Below are positions 34,003 through 44,739 of a DNA stretch of 64,000 bases, piece by piece. The translations under genes and the position numbers were made by a program. Every line of letters starts with the position of its first letter. Position 1 is the stretch's first letter. Below the pieces are notes generated by a model that had not been told where the DNA came from, made no database searches, and worked only from the letters and a program-made list of their open reading frames with translations. This stretch comes from Steromphala cineraria (taxonomy: Eukaryota; Mollusca; Gastropoda; Trochida; Trochidae), in contig OU744732.1 in assembly GCA_916613615.1 (NCBI GenBank), positions 31,754,673 to 31,818,672 of the forward strand. Direction: 5' to 3'.

Positions 34003-36075
34003 TAGACTGCTAGTGGTGATGTTGATGAAAGTATAATTAGTATCGTTCTCAGGGGTTACTTGCCCTTAGCCTTTCACACACACCTTGTGATTGGTTAGCT
34101 AGGCTTACATCAGAACATGCTACTTACAGGGCTTTAGTCAGCCCTAGTTTAGGGAAAACCAAGTGGAATAAGTTTGTTTCTCAATTGAGTTTATGTTTTG
34201 GAACTTTTATTCCTTGGAATTTGGCACTTTTTAATCAGACTGCATGTATAACTTTGTCAATGACTTCAGTTTTTTGGCATGACAATAATGAATTAGTTGG
34301 TAATTACTAATTTTTTTGAAACAAAATGTCTTAAGGCAGGGGGCATAAAAGAAAAAGGAGCAAATTTGCTCTGGTGTATATGAAACTTTTTCTGAAACAT
34401 TTAAGTATACAAAATAGGTCGAGAAACTCAAAATATCAAAATTACCTCCTTTTTAGTTCGGGGGTAAATTTAGCGACCATTTATTTTAGGGGATTCTTCA
34501 TAGTGGTTTTTTTTCCAAATAAATCAAGAGGATATTCCATCAATCAACTTTTTTCCCCGCCTTATGATGATTGACAGATTTCTGAAGTACTCTGTGTAGG
34601 TTGAAATGATTTTTGTCTTAATGTCAATTTTCAAACTGACACAAATTGATCTTGGCCTGAGGATTAAAATTTGTATAATACCAGGAGAGCAAGTAGTTTC
34701 AAAAAGTTCCCCTCAAAGGGTTTCAACATTTGATTTTCCAATCAGCAAATTGCGCAAAATGTCAGTTGAAGTTTTGTATTTTTGTTCAGCAATTCGGCAT
34801 GAAACAAGTGATTCATATTGAAAGAATTTAAAAAAAAATGAATTGTTGATTTAATTATTTAGTATTTTAGTATAAAAAAAAAATTCTTCAATTTTCATTT
34901 TGATATTTGTTTAAAAAAAGGAAATGTAGATGAAAAAGATTTTTTTTTTTTAAAAGTGACAAAGTTTGAACCCCTGGGTTGTGAAAATCTGTGAATCTTG
35001 AAAGTTGTGTTGGATGTAAAGTGAACTTGTTGGCTGTGTTGTGAGTTGGTTCCCTGCTTGTTGTCTTGTTGTTGTCTTGTGATATGCAATCTTTAGGACT
35101 GACAATTTAGGTCCATATATATTTGATGATTATGTTGATATTGAGGTTTTTTTTATCAAGAATGCTTGAATCTCAAATTCAACCTCTGTAACATTAGCAG
35201 AAATTTTTGTAGAAAAACTGTTACTGCAATTTTCTCCATTTATTCGACAACTCCACTTATTCCACCAGTTATCAGATTTTTGGAGATCACAAATAAATAT
35301 CAGTTATCTGTAAGAATTCATATGTCTTTATGTTTCTTTTATGTTGCTTATTGCCACCACATACATAAAATTCTGTAATGCTCATGATTTTTGAAATGGA
35401 ATAAAAAAGATTTTGAAAAATTCAAATCACTTCTAAAGTCTCAAAACAAGTGCAATTATTTTTAATTTGATGCTCCTATGATTCAACAATTGTTTAAGAT
35501 CATTGTTTGATTTGCTAAATGGAGATAACAGGTAATTAGCTCTACTGCAGTAATCAATTTTAATTATGTTCTTTCTTACAACAATTCTATCAATTATGTC
35601 ATCATCTATAAAAGCTATTCATTAAAATAACACATATTTATTGATCTAACATTTCAACTATTATAAAGTGGCGAATAAGCAATTGAATGTACAATATAGT
35701 TCAATGGAAGATATATTCTGAAAATGTTTTAAGAATTTGAAGATCAAATTAGTAGTGAAATTTCAGTAATTTTTAAATACAAAACATAACACACAACACT
35801 TTATTTAATAATATTTGTGAGTGATAAATTACCTGTAACTTAATAACTTATTTGTTGTCATTATTGTTGTCACATCTTTATTGTTCTTGAAATGCTCTTC
35901 TCTATACAGAGAATATCTGAGACAGAAGTGAAATTTAGATTTGCATTGCTGTTATTATGAAAATCATATGTGTCCAAATTCTTTATATTTTATCAGAAAC
36001 ATGTTTATTTCAGAGAGTGATACACGCATACATGTTATAAACAACCAACATAAGAACATTTATAAATGCAGCACA
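34003..36075. other. Noncoding stretch, T-rich in part
   Basis: Open frames of 60-72 codons at 34.2-35.4 kb on both strands show no motifs. Homopolymer-rich around 34,830-34,950. No element ends recognised. Confidence 0.4.
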
Positions 36076-36294
36076 TTAAAGAGCCAGTCCTATTGGGTAT
36101 ATGTAAACAAAATTCAATAATACCTCCTGTTGCGCTTTTATATGATTGTTCCATCATATATTTCACACGTATTTTCAAATATTATAGTGAGGGTAACATT
36201 TATTCTAACATTTGACAAAGAAAAAAAAATTAATCACGGCATCCTCTTGAATTTCGTTTCCACAAAAAAAAACCATATAGGACTGTCCCTTTAA
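36076..36294. mobile_element. Second TTAA MITE family, 219 bp
   Basis: Left end TTAAAGAGCCAGTCCTATTG and right end ATATAGGACTGTCCCTTTAA are inverted complements over about 20 bases, with TTAA at both edges. The interior differs from the common family. Its right TTAA (36,291-36,294) is the left TTAA of the next MITE. Confidence 0.82.
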
Positions 36295-36655
36295 AGGGGC
36301 AGTAGCACGTTTTTTGATAATTTTATATTTTAAAATTTTCACTGATAATCGTTAGTAAATGCTAAATGTATTATTTTGACAGTGTCAAAAATTTCACTAC
36401 ACAAGCCAATCATCCATAGTCAGAGGTCAAAGTATTAGGATTCACCTAAAATCCATTGGCGGCCATTTTTGTGTGAACACCTTTAATTCATTTTGTGTAA
36501 GAAAAGGCAATCGCATGGCTAAACTTTACGTTATATATTTGAATTATTACTGCTCTATTTAGTTTTAATACATTGTCTTTCAATTGGAACCATTTATTTT
36601 CATTTTCCTGACATCACCTTATATTCCCCCTCAAAACGTGCTACTGCCCCTTTAA
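36291..36655 (-). mobile_element. TTAA MITE, reverse copy abutting another TTAA element
   Basis: Full-length copy (365 bp), canonical ends, sharing one TTAA with the 219-bp element on its left. Confidence 0.93.
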
Positions 36656-37875
36656 CCCCCACTCACTCATTCAACCAATCGTTTTTATATATGGTGTACT
36701 AAGGTAACCTGACAACTTAATTATTATTGTTATTGATACGATTTATTCTGACATTTTAAGCTTTTATTTTGGTAGTAACTAAGATTAAGATATATTCATG
36801 ATACTATATATTGAGCTATTACTGGAGTTTTAATGTGGTTGTGTATATCAAAGTTAAACATCAAACTGTCTCCTTCTGTTGTTTATAGCTTCTTTCAGAC
36901 ACGTGAAACTATTTCCGTAACAATTTCTGAGTTGTGTGTTAAAGACATTGTATGTCAACTCGCAGATACAATTTTAATGCCCTCAAGGGAATTTACCCAA
37001 TTTAACCATGTTTTGGAACCCTCTTTACCTTAGCTAACATCCAACAAGGATTTTGTCCTTATTGACCTTCAACGTCATCCATGGTTTTTAGCTATGTAGT
37101 GTTCAAATGTGGATAAGACTGAGGCCTCATAGTGTTAAAAGTAATATGGTTATTCATAAGAGCCATTTTTAAACCTTAAAGCTTAAACTGACAGGATCTT
37201 TGACCTTATTGACCTTCTTCCTTGACATCAATCTTTTTAGGCCATGTTTTGATCAAATGTGGAAATACTGAGGCTTCACAGTGGGTTCCACAAAGTTGTT
37301 ACACATTGAGGCCATTTTTGGAAATTTTAGCTTCATCCAACAAAGTCATGACCTTTTGACCTTCTCAAGGTCATTATTGTTATTTGTCTCTGTCTCCATC
37401 AACTGAGAAAGTATAGTTTTCAATACGGTTGTTTAAATATGTTTTGAGAAAGATAGTCATACTGTTCCCTCTATAAAGTTCAAGATTCAATTATGTGTTG
37501 TTTACTATAACCTGAACATTCTTCCTTAAAAAATGTAAACTTCACTAACAAGATAGTAGAGAAGTTGAAACCTTCTCCATCTTTAACATGTTTAATAACT
37601 TATTATTGTGGATGGTGCCGGTCATCTCAACTCTGTAGGATTCGCTACCTTTGGGTTTACGATGAGTGAGATATGTGGTCCCAAACTGAAGGAATCTCCA
37701 CCTTGCCATGGGAGACTGAGTGCATGAGGGAGGGAGAGGAGGGAGGGACTGATGGAGCGAGTGAGCTGGGTTTCCAACATGCCTCATACTGACAAAATCT
37801 CTACCATTGAAATCTAAACCTTTAAAATATATAAAGATATAGCAATACGCTGTATGGCAATTTATCTCAATATAG
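36656..37875. repeat. Noncoding region with two degenerate copies of a ~175-bp repeat
   Basis: TTGACCTTATTGACCTTC-type sequence, TGTTCAAATGTGGA, ACTGAGGC and GAGCCATTTTT motifs recur in the same order at about 37,040-37,215 and 37,205-37,385. A GC-richer patch at 37,620-37,790 (GAGGGAGGGAGAGGAGGGAGG) is open on the minus strand (37,545-38,003) but not recognised. Confidence 0.45.
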
Positions 37876-38159
37876 AAATAAGCAACCCTTTCCTTAATAG
37901 CAAGTGGGTTCACAATGAGCCTGATATTATCTCCCAAGACCCTATTATGAATCAAGTATGTTTTAACCAGCAAGGTATAATGATGAGAGTGGCATGTGGA
38001 CACACCAATGGTTCACAACAAGTAAGAGACGTGGCCTCGCTACTAACGGAATCTCCACCAGACCCCACTCTAATCAGTGAACAGCCTCCAGACACTTCCA
38101 TCCTTCAGGAAAATCAATATCTTCATCTCCAATATCGCCTCCTCTCACCTTTATACTGA
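37876..38159 (+). CDS. Candidate 3'-terminal coding exon, product unknown
   Basis: After an acceptor (TTATCTCAATATAG) a frame entered in phase 1 runs 94 codons to TGA at 38,157-38,159. The peptide includes NSKWVHNEPDIISQDP, MRVACGHTNGSQQ and a Pro/Glu/Ser-rich segment (LLTESPPDPTLISEQPPD), and has good codon balance compared with the AT-rich flanks. Entry phase agrees with the exit of the candidate exon at 33,286. Strong internal donors exist (AACAA|GTAAGAG at 38,022), so the true exon may end earlier. The last 50 bases of the frame are the first unit of the ~290-bp tandem array that follows. Not recognised as a family. An opposite-strand frame also covers part of it. Confidence 0.38.
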
Positions 38160-39280
38160 CAGATTAGATCTGTACCTGATCTCCTTCATCCATTAAAGGG
38201 ACCAGTTTTACAACAAAAATTATGTTTATATACTGGGCTACAGAAGTTAAGGATACTGTTGTTTCTCTGAATAATATTTTATGAGGCTGTCAATGATGAA
38301 AAATAAAAATTTTCATTATTTCTAAATTTCATTTATCCCTCATTATTTATGTCCAGCATAAGATATTGTTGTTACTGACTGATATGAACTGAAGATGAAA
38401 TTTGAAATTCAGGAAAATCAATATCTTCATCTCCAATATCGCCTCCTCTCACCTTTATACTGACAGATTAGATCTGTACCTGATCTCCTTCATCCATTAA
38501 AGGGACCAGTTTTACAAAAAAATTATGTTTATATACTGGGCTACAGAAGTTAAGGATATCGTTGTTTCTATGAATTTATGAGGAAGAAAAATAATTTTTT
38601 TTTGTTGTTTCAAAATGTTCATTTATCTCTAATTTTTTGGGTCCAGCATATGTTATTGTTGTTACAGGCAGATATGAACTGAAGATGAAATTTGAAATTC
38701 AGGAAAATCAATATCTTCATCTCCAATATCGCTCCTCTCACCTTTATGCTGACAGATTAGATCTGTACCTGATCTCCTTCATCCATTAAAGGGACCATAT
38801 ACTGGGCAACATAAGTTAAGGATATTGTTGTTTCTCTGAATGATAATTTATGAGGTTGTCAATGATGAAAAATAAAATTTTTCGTTATTTCTAAATTTCA
38901 TTTATCCCTCATTATTTTTGTCGAGCATATGTTATTGTTGTTACAGGCAGATATGATCTGAAGATGAAATTTGAAATTTTGAAAATCATTATCCTACGAT
39001 ATATCACCTTCTCTCACCTTTATACTGTCAGATTAGATCTGTACCTGATCTCCTTCATCCATTAAAGGGACCAGTTTAGCAAAATATTTATGTTAATATA
39101 CTGGGCAACATAAGTTAAGGAAATTGTTGTTTTTATAAATATTATTATAAGTCTCCTTCATCCATTAAAGGGACCAGTTTAACAAAATATTATGTTCATA
39201 TACTGGGCAACAAAAGTTAAGGATACTGTTGTTTCTCTGATTTATATTTTATGAGGTTGTCAATGATGAAAAATATAAAT
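38109..39280. repeat. ~290-bp tandem array, left part (about four units)
   Basis: Units begin AGGAAAATCAATATCTTCAT and run through GACAGATTAGATCTGTACCT, CATCCATTAAAGGGACCAG, TATACTGGGC and GATGAAATTTGAAATT. Starts lie near 38,109, 38,411 and 38,699, then a diverged unit near 38,975 and a partial one near 39,147. The array continues on the other side of the DIRS element. Confidence 0.9.
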
Positions 39281-39299
39281 AATTATTGGCGTAAATTTC

Positions 39300-39476
39300 C
39301 CTCTGGGACGAAACGTAAGCCCCTCTCTACGTTCCTTGAACGTGTCTGCAGAAGTCTTTAAAAATAAAATAAAGAGAAAAAACCTAAGTCATATTCACCA
39401 TTAGTGGTATGCAGCTCCTGACTTCTATCCTGGAGTTCTCTCCCTTGTCACTACCATGTGCTTCCTTCATATTCTC
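39300..39476 (+). repeat. DIRS left inverted terminal repeat
   Basis: 177 bases from CCTCTGGGACGAAACG to CTTCCTTCATATTCTC, matching the complement of 44,740-44,916 with one substitution seen (ACGTAAGCC against ACGTTAGCC). The outer 19 bases (39,281-39,299) have no counterpart at the other end. Confidence 0.95.
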
Positions 39477-39706
39477 TACTGCTGTCCTGATGAATGGATG
39501 TCTCTAGAAGTCTGAGAAAAAATTTTCAACTTGCTTCACTTCTGTGAACTTTTCCAAAGGAATTCTGGTAAGTGATATCGACATTAGGTCTCTTGAAGAC
39601 AACCGCATTCCTTTTGTGTGTTTTGACTGTGTTTTTCTGTGACTTGTGAAATTTTTTCTGTGCTGTCGGCGTTTGTTTTCCGTGAAGTACTGTGTGTGTG
39701 ATCGTC

Positions 39707-40968
39707 ATGTCTCAACGTAAATGTGTGTCTTGTCAAAGATGTATGTCGGATCGTGATCCTCATTCCTTGTGTGTTTCTTGTGACAAAAATCCTATTTGTT
39801 TACCGGATGCACGATGTCTTTTATGTCGAGATTTGGATCAGGAAACGTGGAGTAAATTGTCTGAATTACGTGCTAAGAAAGCCCGCGCAAATTCTAATGC
39901 TCCTACTTCCCCTACCCCACCGTTGGATGATAAAGTTTCTGAATCCCCTATTCCCCCTTCGGGTACGGTAGCTACTTCCACGGGGGATCCTAACGATCTC
40001 ACTGCTTTCCTCACGGCCTTTAAACAGGAAATGTTCGCTTCTTTTCTATCAAATTTTCAAGAATTGGATCGTAGAAATGATGCCAAAATTGCCTCTCTCA
40101 AAAAATCTCTCTCATCCACTAAGTCTTCGTCAACGCTAATCTGGCCAAGGCTAAAGATGCTTCTTCTCTATCAAAGTTAACACTCAAGCAGTCCTATGTC
40201 ATACACGATCGTATTTTACCGGCTGCCGCTCCGGATGTTGATAGGGATTTTGCCAAACTTAGTACCAAACCTTCTCCACGCTTCCAAGGGGAGAAACTGT
40301 TGGTTCCTCGTAAGGATCTCAAGGATTTAGATGCGTCTGCGCGGAATTCTGTGGACATACTCTTGTACATTAATTGGTTTGCCGCGGGTGTAAGACAACT
40401 TCTCCCTCCAACTTTTGTCAGCTACGAAGGCATCAAACCCCAGACCCTTACTGTTATGAGTGCTGAGGAAGTCGCGTTGGCTCACTCTTTCCTGGACGTA
40501 ATATATCAAGCGGCGGGGGACGCCACCCAAGCTCAGATTGCCTCTGTGGCCCGCATCACTGCCTTGGAGAGGTCTCAGTTGTTAGGTTCGGTTAGGAATC
40601 TTCCAGTCGATTCTAAGGAGGATCTCTTCCGTCAACCCTTGGACTCGGAATCCATGTTCAACGGGCAATGTGCGCAGGCTATAGCTTCACAGGAGGCCCA
40701 GACAAACCGCCATCTGAACCAACAATTGGCATCGGCTCTCCTAGCCCAGACAAGACAGCGTGGATCCTTCCGTGGAAGAAGACAATCTTCCTCTACACCC
40801 CGACCCCCCCTCCATCGCTCCGCCTTCGATCGTGCTTCTAGACCTTTCGACCGCTCTCGTTCGTCCTCTTCTCTTCCTCCGCCCCCCAGGGATAATCAGG
40901 GGCCGCCTCCCAAGTTTAATTTTCGTGGCCGAGGTAACAGAGGAAACAAGACCAACTCCCGCCGTTGA
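39707..40968 (+). pseudogene. DIRS gag-like ORF, broken by one frameshift
   Basis: Starts at ATG 39,707 with a cysteine-rich N-terminus (C-x2-C-x2-C, later C-x2-C twice), as in other DIRS gag-like proteins. The frame holds to about 40,125 and would end at TAG-side stop 40,178-40,180. A second frame, open from 40,123, carries the continuation through SYVIHDRILPAAAPDVDRDF and a helical middle to an Arg/Gly-rich nucleic-acid-binding tail (RGSFRGRR, FNFRGRGNRG) ending at TGA 40,966-40,968. Loss of one base near 40,125-40,135 explains the break; a programmed shift is less likely because no slippery sequence is obvious. The 3' end overlaps the start of the RT frame. The product would package the element RNA. 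Confidence 0.85.
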
Positions 40969-43087
40969 CTCTTTCCCGGCCGTCCAGTTTGCTCAGAACC
41001 CTTTCGATCTTGCTATGCCCACGGACTCCTCTCTAGATTTCGATTTTGTGACGCCAGTCGATCCCTCGCCGGTGGGGGGTCGTCTGCAACGATATTCCCG
41101 GAACTGGCAACTCATCACCCCGGATCCTTGGATCAACTCAGTGATATCCGACGGGTACCAGCTCCAATTCCAGACGCGCCCGCCCCTAGCTGTTCACCTG
41201 GTGGGAAGAAGATTAATCTTACAAGGATCGCGTCTGGACGCTGCTCTACTGGCAATAGAGCAGCTCCTGCTGAAGGAGGCAATTGTAGAACTCTCCCCGC
41301 TCGACACGACTCGAGGTTTCTACTCTCCGGTTTTTCTAGTACCGAAGCGCGATACAGGCGAGATGAGGATGATTATAGACCTCAAGATCCTCAACAAGGA
41401 CTTTCTTCATCTTCCTCCCACGTTCACCATGGAGTCACTAAAGAATGTGAGAAAACTTGTCCAACCAAACAGCAAGTTTATCAGCATGGACCTGAAAGAT
41501 GCCTACTTGCATATCCCTATTCACAAACACTCTCAGAAATTCCTAAGATTCGGCGTAAACGGAAGAAGATTTCAGTTCAAGGTTCTTCCCTTCGGTGTCT
41601 CAATAGCCCCCTGGCTCTTTACGATGGTCATGAAACCCGTGCTAAACTTTCTTCATCTGAGAGGATTTGCGATTCACGGATACTTGGACGACTTCCTGGG
41701 GAGGCACATTTCCAAGGAGATCCTAGTCAAGCAGACAAGGTTCGCCATTCATGTTTTCACTCACCTAGGATGGATCATTCACCCAGTGAAGTCCGAATTA
41801 ACGCCAGTGCCCAAGATAAAGTTTCTAGGTGCCATCTTGGACGCCGAAATCTGTTACATCTTTCCCATACAGGATCGTTGGATCAAGTCTCGAGATCTTA
41901 TCCTATCTCTTCTTGCCGTTCGAGTGGCCACACTCAGGAAGTGGATGTCTCTTCTCGGATCGTTAACTTCAATCCAGGCGTTTACTTACAGGGGTCGCCT
42001 CAATCTAAGACACACTCAGGCGTGGATAAACGCGAACAGGAATCAGGATTTGGACTTCGTCATTGTATGTCCTCCTCATGTATGCCAGGAACTGACGTGG
42101 TGGACATCGGAATCCAATGTAATGTCGGGAACTCGGTTCATGGATCCTCCTCCGAATTTCACCATATTCACAGATGCATCACGGGTAGGTTGGGGAGCAC
42201 AAATGAACCTGTTGGAAACTCAAGGCAAGTGGTCGGAACAGGAAGTCCGTTTTCACATAAACTCGCTAGAACTCCTTGCTGTAATCAAGGCACTCCAAGT
42301 TTGGTGGCGTCACCTGTACCAATCGAGCTTGATGATCGCCACGGACAACGCTACAGTCGTTGCTTATATCAACAAGCAGGGTGGGACCAGGTCCCAGGAA
42401 CTCATGAATCTCACTCGAAAGCTCTTCTCTCTCGCGGACCAATTCAAGTTAAACATCAGGGCGAGGCACATCCCAGGCAAGTTGAATGTACTAGCGGACG
42501 CTCTTTCCAGGAGCGGTCAAGTGATTCAGACGGAGTGGACACTTCACGAGGAGGCGTTTCAGTTAATCGTGAACAGGTGGGAGTCACCCTTGTTCGATCT
42601 ATTTGCAACAAGTCAAAATCACCAACTTCCAAATTACATCAGCCCAATTCCGGACCCGAACGCCTGGGCAGTGGACGCTCTCTCCATTTCATGGGAAGGA
42701 ATGACAGCATACGCCTTCCCCCCGACAAAGATAATTCCAGACGTGTTGGCAAAGATAGCATCGCAGGATTGCCTCATCTATTTAGTAGCTCCGGCTTGGC
42801 CCACAAGGCCCTGGTTTCCCAATCTTCTGGACCTCCTGACGGATTATCCTCTGAAGCTTCCGTTGTGGGACAACCTATTATATCAGCCTCACTCTCGCAA
42901 GACTCACGGGAATCTGTCAACAATGAATCTTCACGTGTGGAGACTATCCAGGAATCTCTTGCATCTAAAGGTTTCGGCCGAGACTCTACGCAAGCTATTA
43001 TCCAATCTATCCGACCATCCACAGCTAGATTGTATGATGCCAAGTGGAAGATCTTCTCCAACTGGCGACGAGATAAAGAACTACTAG
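40760..43087 (+). CDS. DIRS reverse transcriptase-RNase H with C-terminal methyltransferase-like region
   Basis: A 775-codon uninterrupted frame; no ATG occurs until 41,015, so translation may start there or follow a shift from gag. Reverse transcriptase spans roughly residues 145-400: SPVFLVPKRDTGEMRMIIDL, MDLKDAYLHIPI (first catalytic Asp), LPFG, and the active-site YLDD at 308-311. RNase H spans about 465-585, with D472 (FTDAS), E504 (NSLELLAV), D529 (ATDN) and D580 (LADALSR), so the acidic residues are all present. After it comes a block with DLFATSQN, DPNAWAVDA and YAFPP, the conserved segment DIRS proteins carry after RNase H, described as methyltransferase-like. The C-terminus overlaps the recombinase frame. 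It would copy the element RNA into a circular intermediate. Confidence 0.95.
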   Translation: MDPSVEEDNLPLHPDPPSIAPPSIVLLDLSTALVRPLLFLRPPGIIRGRLPSLIFVAEVTEETRPTPAVDSFPAVQFAQNPFDLAMPTDSSLDFDFVTPVDPSPVGGRLQRYSRNWQLITPDPWINSVISDGYQLQFQTRPPLAVHLVGRRLILQGSRLDAALLAIEQLLLKEAIVELSPLDTTRGFYSPVFLVPKRDTGEMRMIIDLKILNKDFLHLPPTFTMESLKNVRKLVQPNSKFISMDLKDAYLHIPIHKHSQKFLRFGVNGRRFQFKVLPFGVSIAPWLFTMVMKPVLNFLHLRGFAIHGYLDDFLGRHISKEILVKQTRFAIHVFTHLGWIIHPVKSELTPVPKIKFLGAILDAEICYIFPIQDRWIKSRDLILSLLAVRVATLRKWMSLLGSLTSIQAFTYRGRLNLRHTQAWINANRNQDLDFVIVCPPHVCQELTWWTSESNVMSGTRFMDPPPNFTIFTDASRVGWGAQMNLLETQGKWSEQEVRFHINSLELLAVIKALQVWWRHLYQSSLMIATDNATVVAYINKQGGTRSQELMNLTRKLFSLADQFKLNIRARHIPGKLNVLADALSRSGQVIQTEWTLHEEAFQLIVNRWESPLFDLFATSQNHQLPNYISPIPDPNAWAVDALSISWEGMTAYAFPPTKIIPDVLAKIASQDCLIYLVAPAWPTRPWFPNLLDLLTDYPLKLPLWDNLLYQPHSRKTHGNLSTMNLHVWRLSRNLLHLKVSAETLRKLLSNLSDHPQLDCMMPSGRSSPTGDEIKNY

Positions 43088-43963
43088 ACTCTGAGAGTAG
43101 TGAAGAACTTAAAACATGGTACCATCGAGGGGTATAGATCAGCAATTGCCTCTGTGTGCGATATCCGTGGTCTGTCAGTGGGATCGGATCAAACTCTCCA
43201 TAGAATGCTCAGATCGTTCCAGATTAAAGATATTTCTTCGCCTTCAGTTTTTCCAAAATGGGATCTCAGGATCGTGTTACAGTCTCTCGTTAGAGCTCCC
43301 TACGAGCCTCTGAGTGCTACTTCTCTAAAGTTTCTCTCATACAAGACAGCGTTTTTGTTAGCCTTTGCCTCGGCAGCCAGAGTATCTGAACTCCATGCTA
43401 TTGATAATGCGTCCATTAAGTTCTCGGATGGTTACAAGGAAGTCTCTTGTCGCGCTATTCCTGAGTTTCTTGCCAAGAACCAAGCTACTTCGTTAGGACC
43501 ACTAGGCGCTCGTGTTTATAAGATACCAGCTCTTCCCACCTCGACTTCTCGTTCGGATAAGGAGAGGCTTTTGTGTCCAGTGAGAGCTCTCAGGTGGTAC
43601 CTTCAGAGAACGGCTACCTTTCGGAGGAATAGGAGACGTTTGTTTTTATCCTGCAAAACGGCGGTGGATTCGGAAATATCCAAAAACACTATTTCTTCCT
43701 GGTTGAGAAAAACTATAGTTCTAGCCTATCAATCAGTGGATCAAGAATCTGTGAATGTTAAGTTCTCGCCTCACGAGATAAGAGCGCTTGCATCTTCCCT
43801 GTCAGCTTGGAAATCTGTATCAATTGACCAACTTGTATCAGCTTGCCAATGGAAAGGTTCGAATACCTTCATCTCCTCTTATTTACGTGACATATACCAA
43901 TCTTTGGATGGAATCTGTGACTTGGGTCCGCTGGTCGCGGCTCAACACGTTACGTCTGCCTAA
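42839..43963 (+). pseudogene. DIRS tyrosine recombinase, frameshifted and apparently shortened
   Basis: The N-terminal core-binding part lies in one frame up to TAG 43,135-43,137 (SLASKGFGRDS, SIRPSTARLYDAKW, FSNW), overlapping the RT C-terminus. The catalytic part is in another frame from about 43,100 to TAA 43,961-43,963. The junction falls near 43,100-43,110 just before HGTIEGYRSAIAS; compared with other DIRS recombinases some residues before that motif appear missing, so a small deletion with frameshift is likely. The catalytic half is complete: R in SAARVSELHA, HEIR (H and R), a tryptophan in CQWKG, and the nucleophile Tyr in SSYLRDIY. It would integrate the circular DNA without target duplication, which fits the flanks. 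Confidence 0.88.
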
Positions 43964-43992
43964 AAGCCTAAAGTTCAAGGAGGAAAAAAGAA

Positions 43993-44009
43993 AGGGGGGG
44001 GGGGGGGTC
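43993..44009. repeat. Poly-G run
   Basis: About 13 consecutive G within AAAGG(G)n TCGGGG, just downstream of the recombinase stop. Potential G-quadruplex or sequencing-slippage site. Confidence 0.8.
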
Positions 44010-44187
44010 GGGGTCGTCAGAAAGATGGACGACTGACCTCTTCTAAAGTCATCTTATTCCTTCAGAGGTGAGACCATACTGAGTTGAGTTATGGTGATGG
44101 TTTTCCAGGTGAAGGTGTGTTATATGTTTTACGTGCACTTAGATTGTGGACTGGTATATCCACCAAACTCAATCCCTAAGGTGAAGG

Positions 44188-44325
44188 GTCTGAATATGAC
44201 GTAAGAGAAAAGTAGACCGGAAGTGACGTCATAATGACCGGAAGTGACGTCAGAGGTTTTAACGATTTAAGAGTATAGTTTCAGTGAAATAAGTGGAAAC
44301 CACTTAAATTACGTCATATTCAGAC
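44188..44325. promoter_or_regulatory. Inverted-repeat module with twin ETS/CRE composite sites inside the DIRS element
   Basis: GTCTGAATATGACGTAA (44,188-44,204) is exactly complemented at 44,309-44,325. Between them, ACCGGAAGTGACGTCA occurs twice (44,216-44,231 and 44,237-44,252), 21 bp apart. This is the composite of an ETS site (CCGGAAGT) and a CRE (TGACGTCA) known from animal promoters. A hairpin AAGTGG-AAA-CCACTT (44,291-44,305) adjoins the right arm. The position, after the last ORF and before the internal complementary region, would suit an internal or antisense promoter; this is inference. Confidence 0.5.
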
Positions 44326-44571
44326 AAATTGTCTAACTATTAACCAAGTGGTATGTACTCACTCCTAACCCTAATATTCAGGTGAATGGATCAATAAACC
44401 ATGGGTTCTCGCATGTGGTGTTTATGTGGTTTGTTTATTGTGAATCAATTAGTAAGATTAGGAGTAATTCTATCCGATATAATTGACTAATATATCTAGT
44501 ATAAGTAATATTGGCGAGTAAAGTAAAGGGGCATCATCCCCTGGAGCCCTCCTCCTTTATGGACAATTCGG

Positions 44572-44670
44572 GACTAACGTTTCGTCCCAGAGGGAAATTT
44601 ACGCCAATAATTAGCGAACAATTAGATATATTGTTAGTAATTATTAGTAAACTTACCTCTGGGACGAACG
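44572..44670 (+). repeat. DIRS internal complementary region
   Basis: The left part (to 44,612) is the complement of the element's left outer end and the right part (44,613-44,670) the complement of the right outer end, including the unpaired extensions. The two are joined as ...CCAATAATT|AGCGAAC..., fixing the element boundaries at 39,281 and 44,959. This region templates completion of the ends in the DIRS replication model. Confidence 0.92.
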
Positions 44671-44739
44671 ATCAACGCCCGCCCAGTAGGTTATTAATTC
44701 CTCCCCGCGTGTGTTCCAGGTGATGATGATCGGCAGATC

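Noticed and set aside
36833..37033. Exon-like frame after TTTATAGCTTCTTTCAG
   Set aside because: The sequence runs straight into the 37.0-37.4 kb repeat style and has no donor; likely repeat-derived.
41128..43137. 669-codon frame overlapping the RT gene
   Set aside because: Only its last ~90 codons are meaningful (recombinase N-terminus); the rest is a shadow of the RT-RNase H frame.
42774..43145. Minus-strand frame inside the DIRS element
   Set aside because: Antisense shadow of RT and recombinase; no motif.
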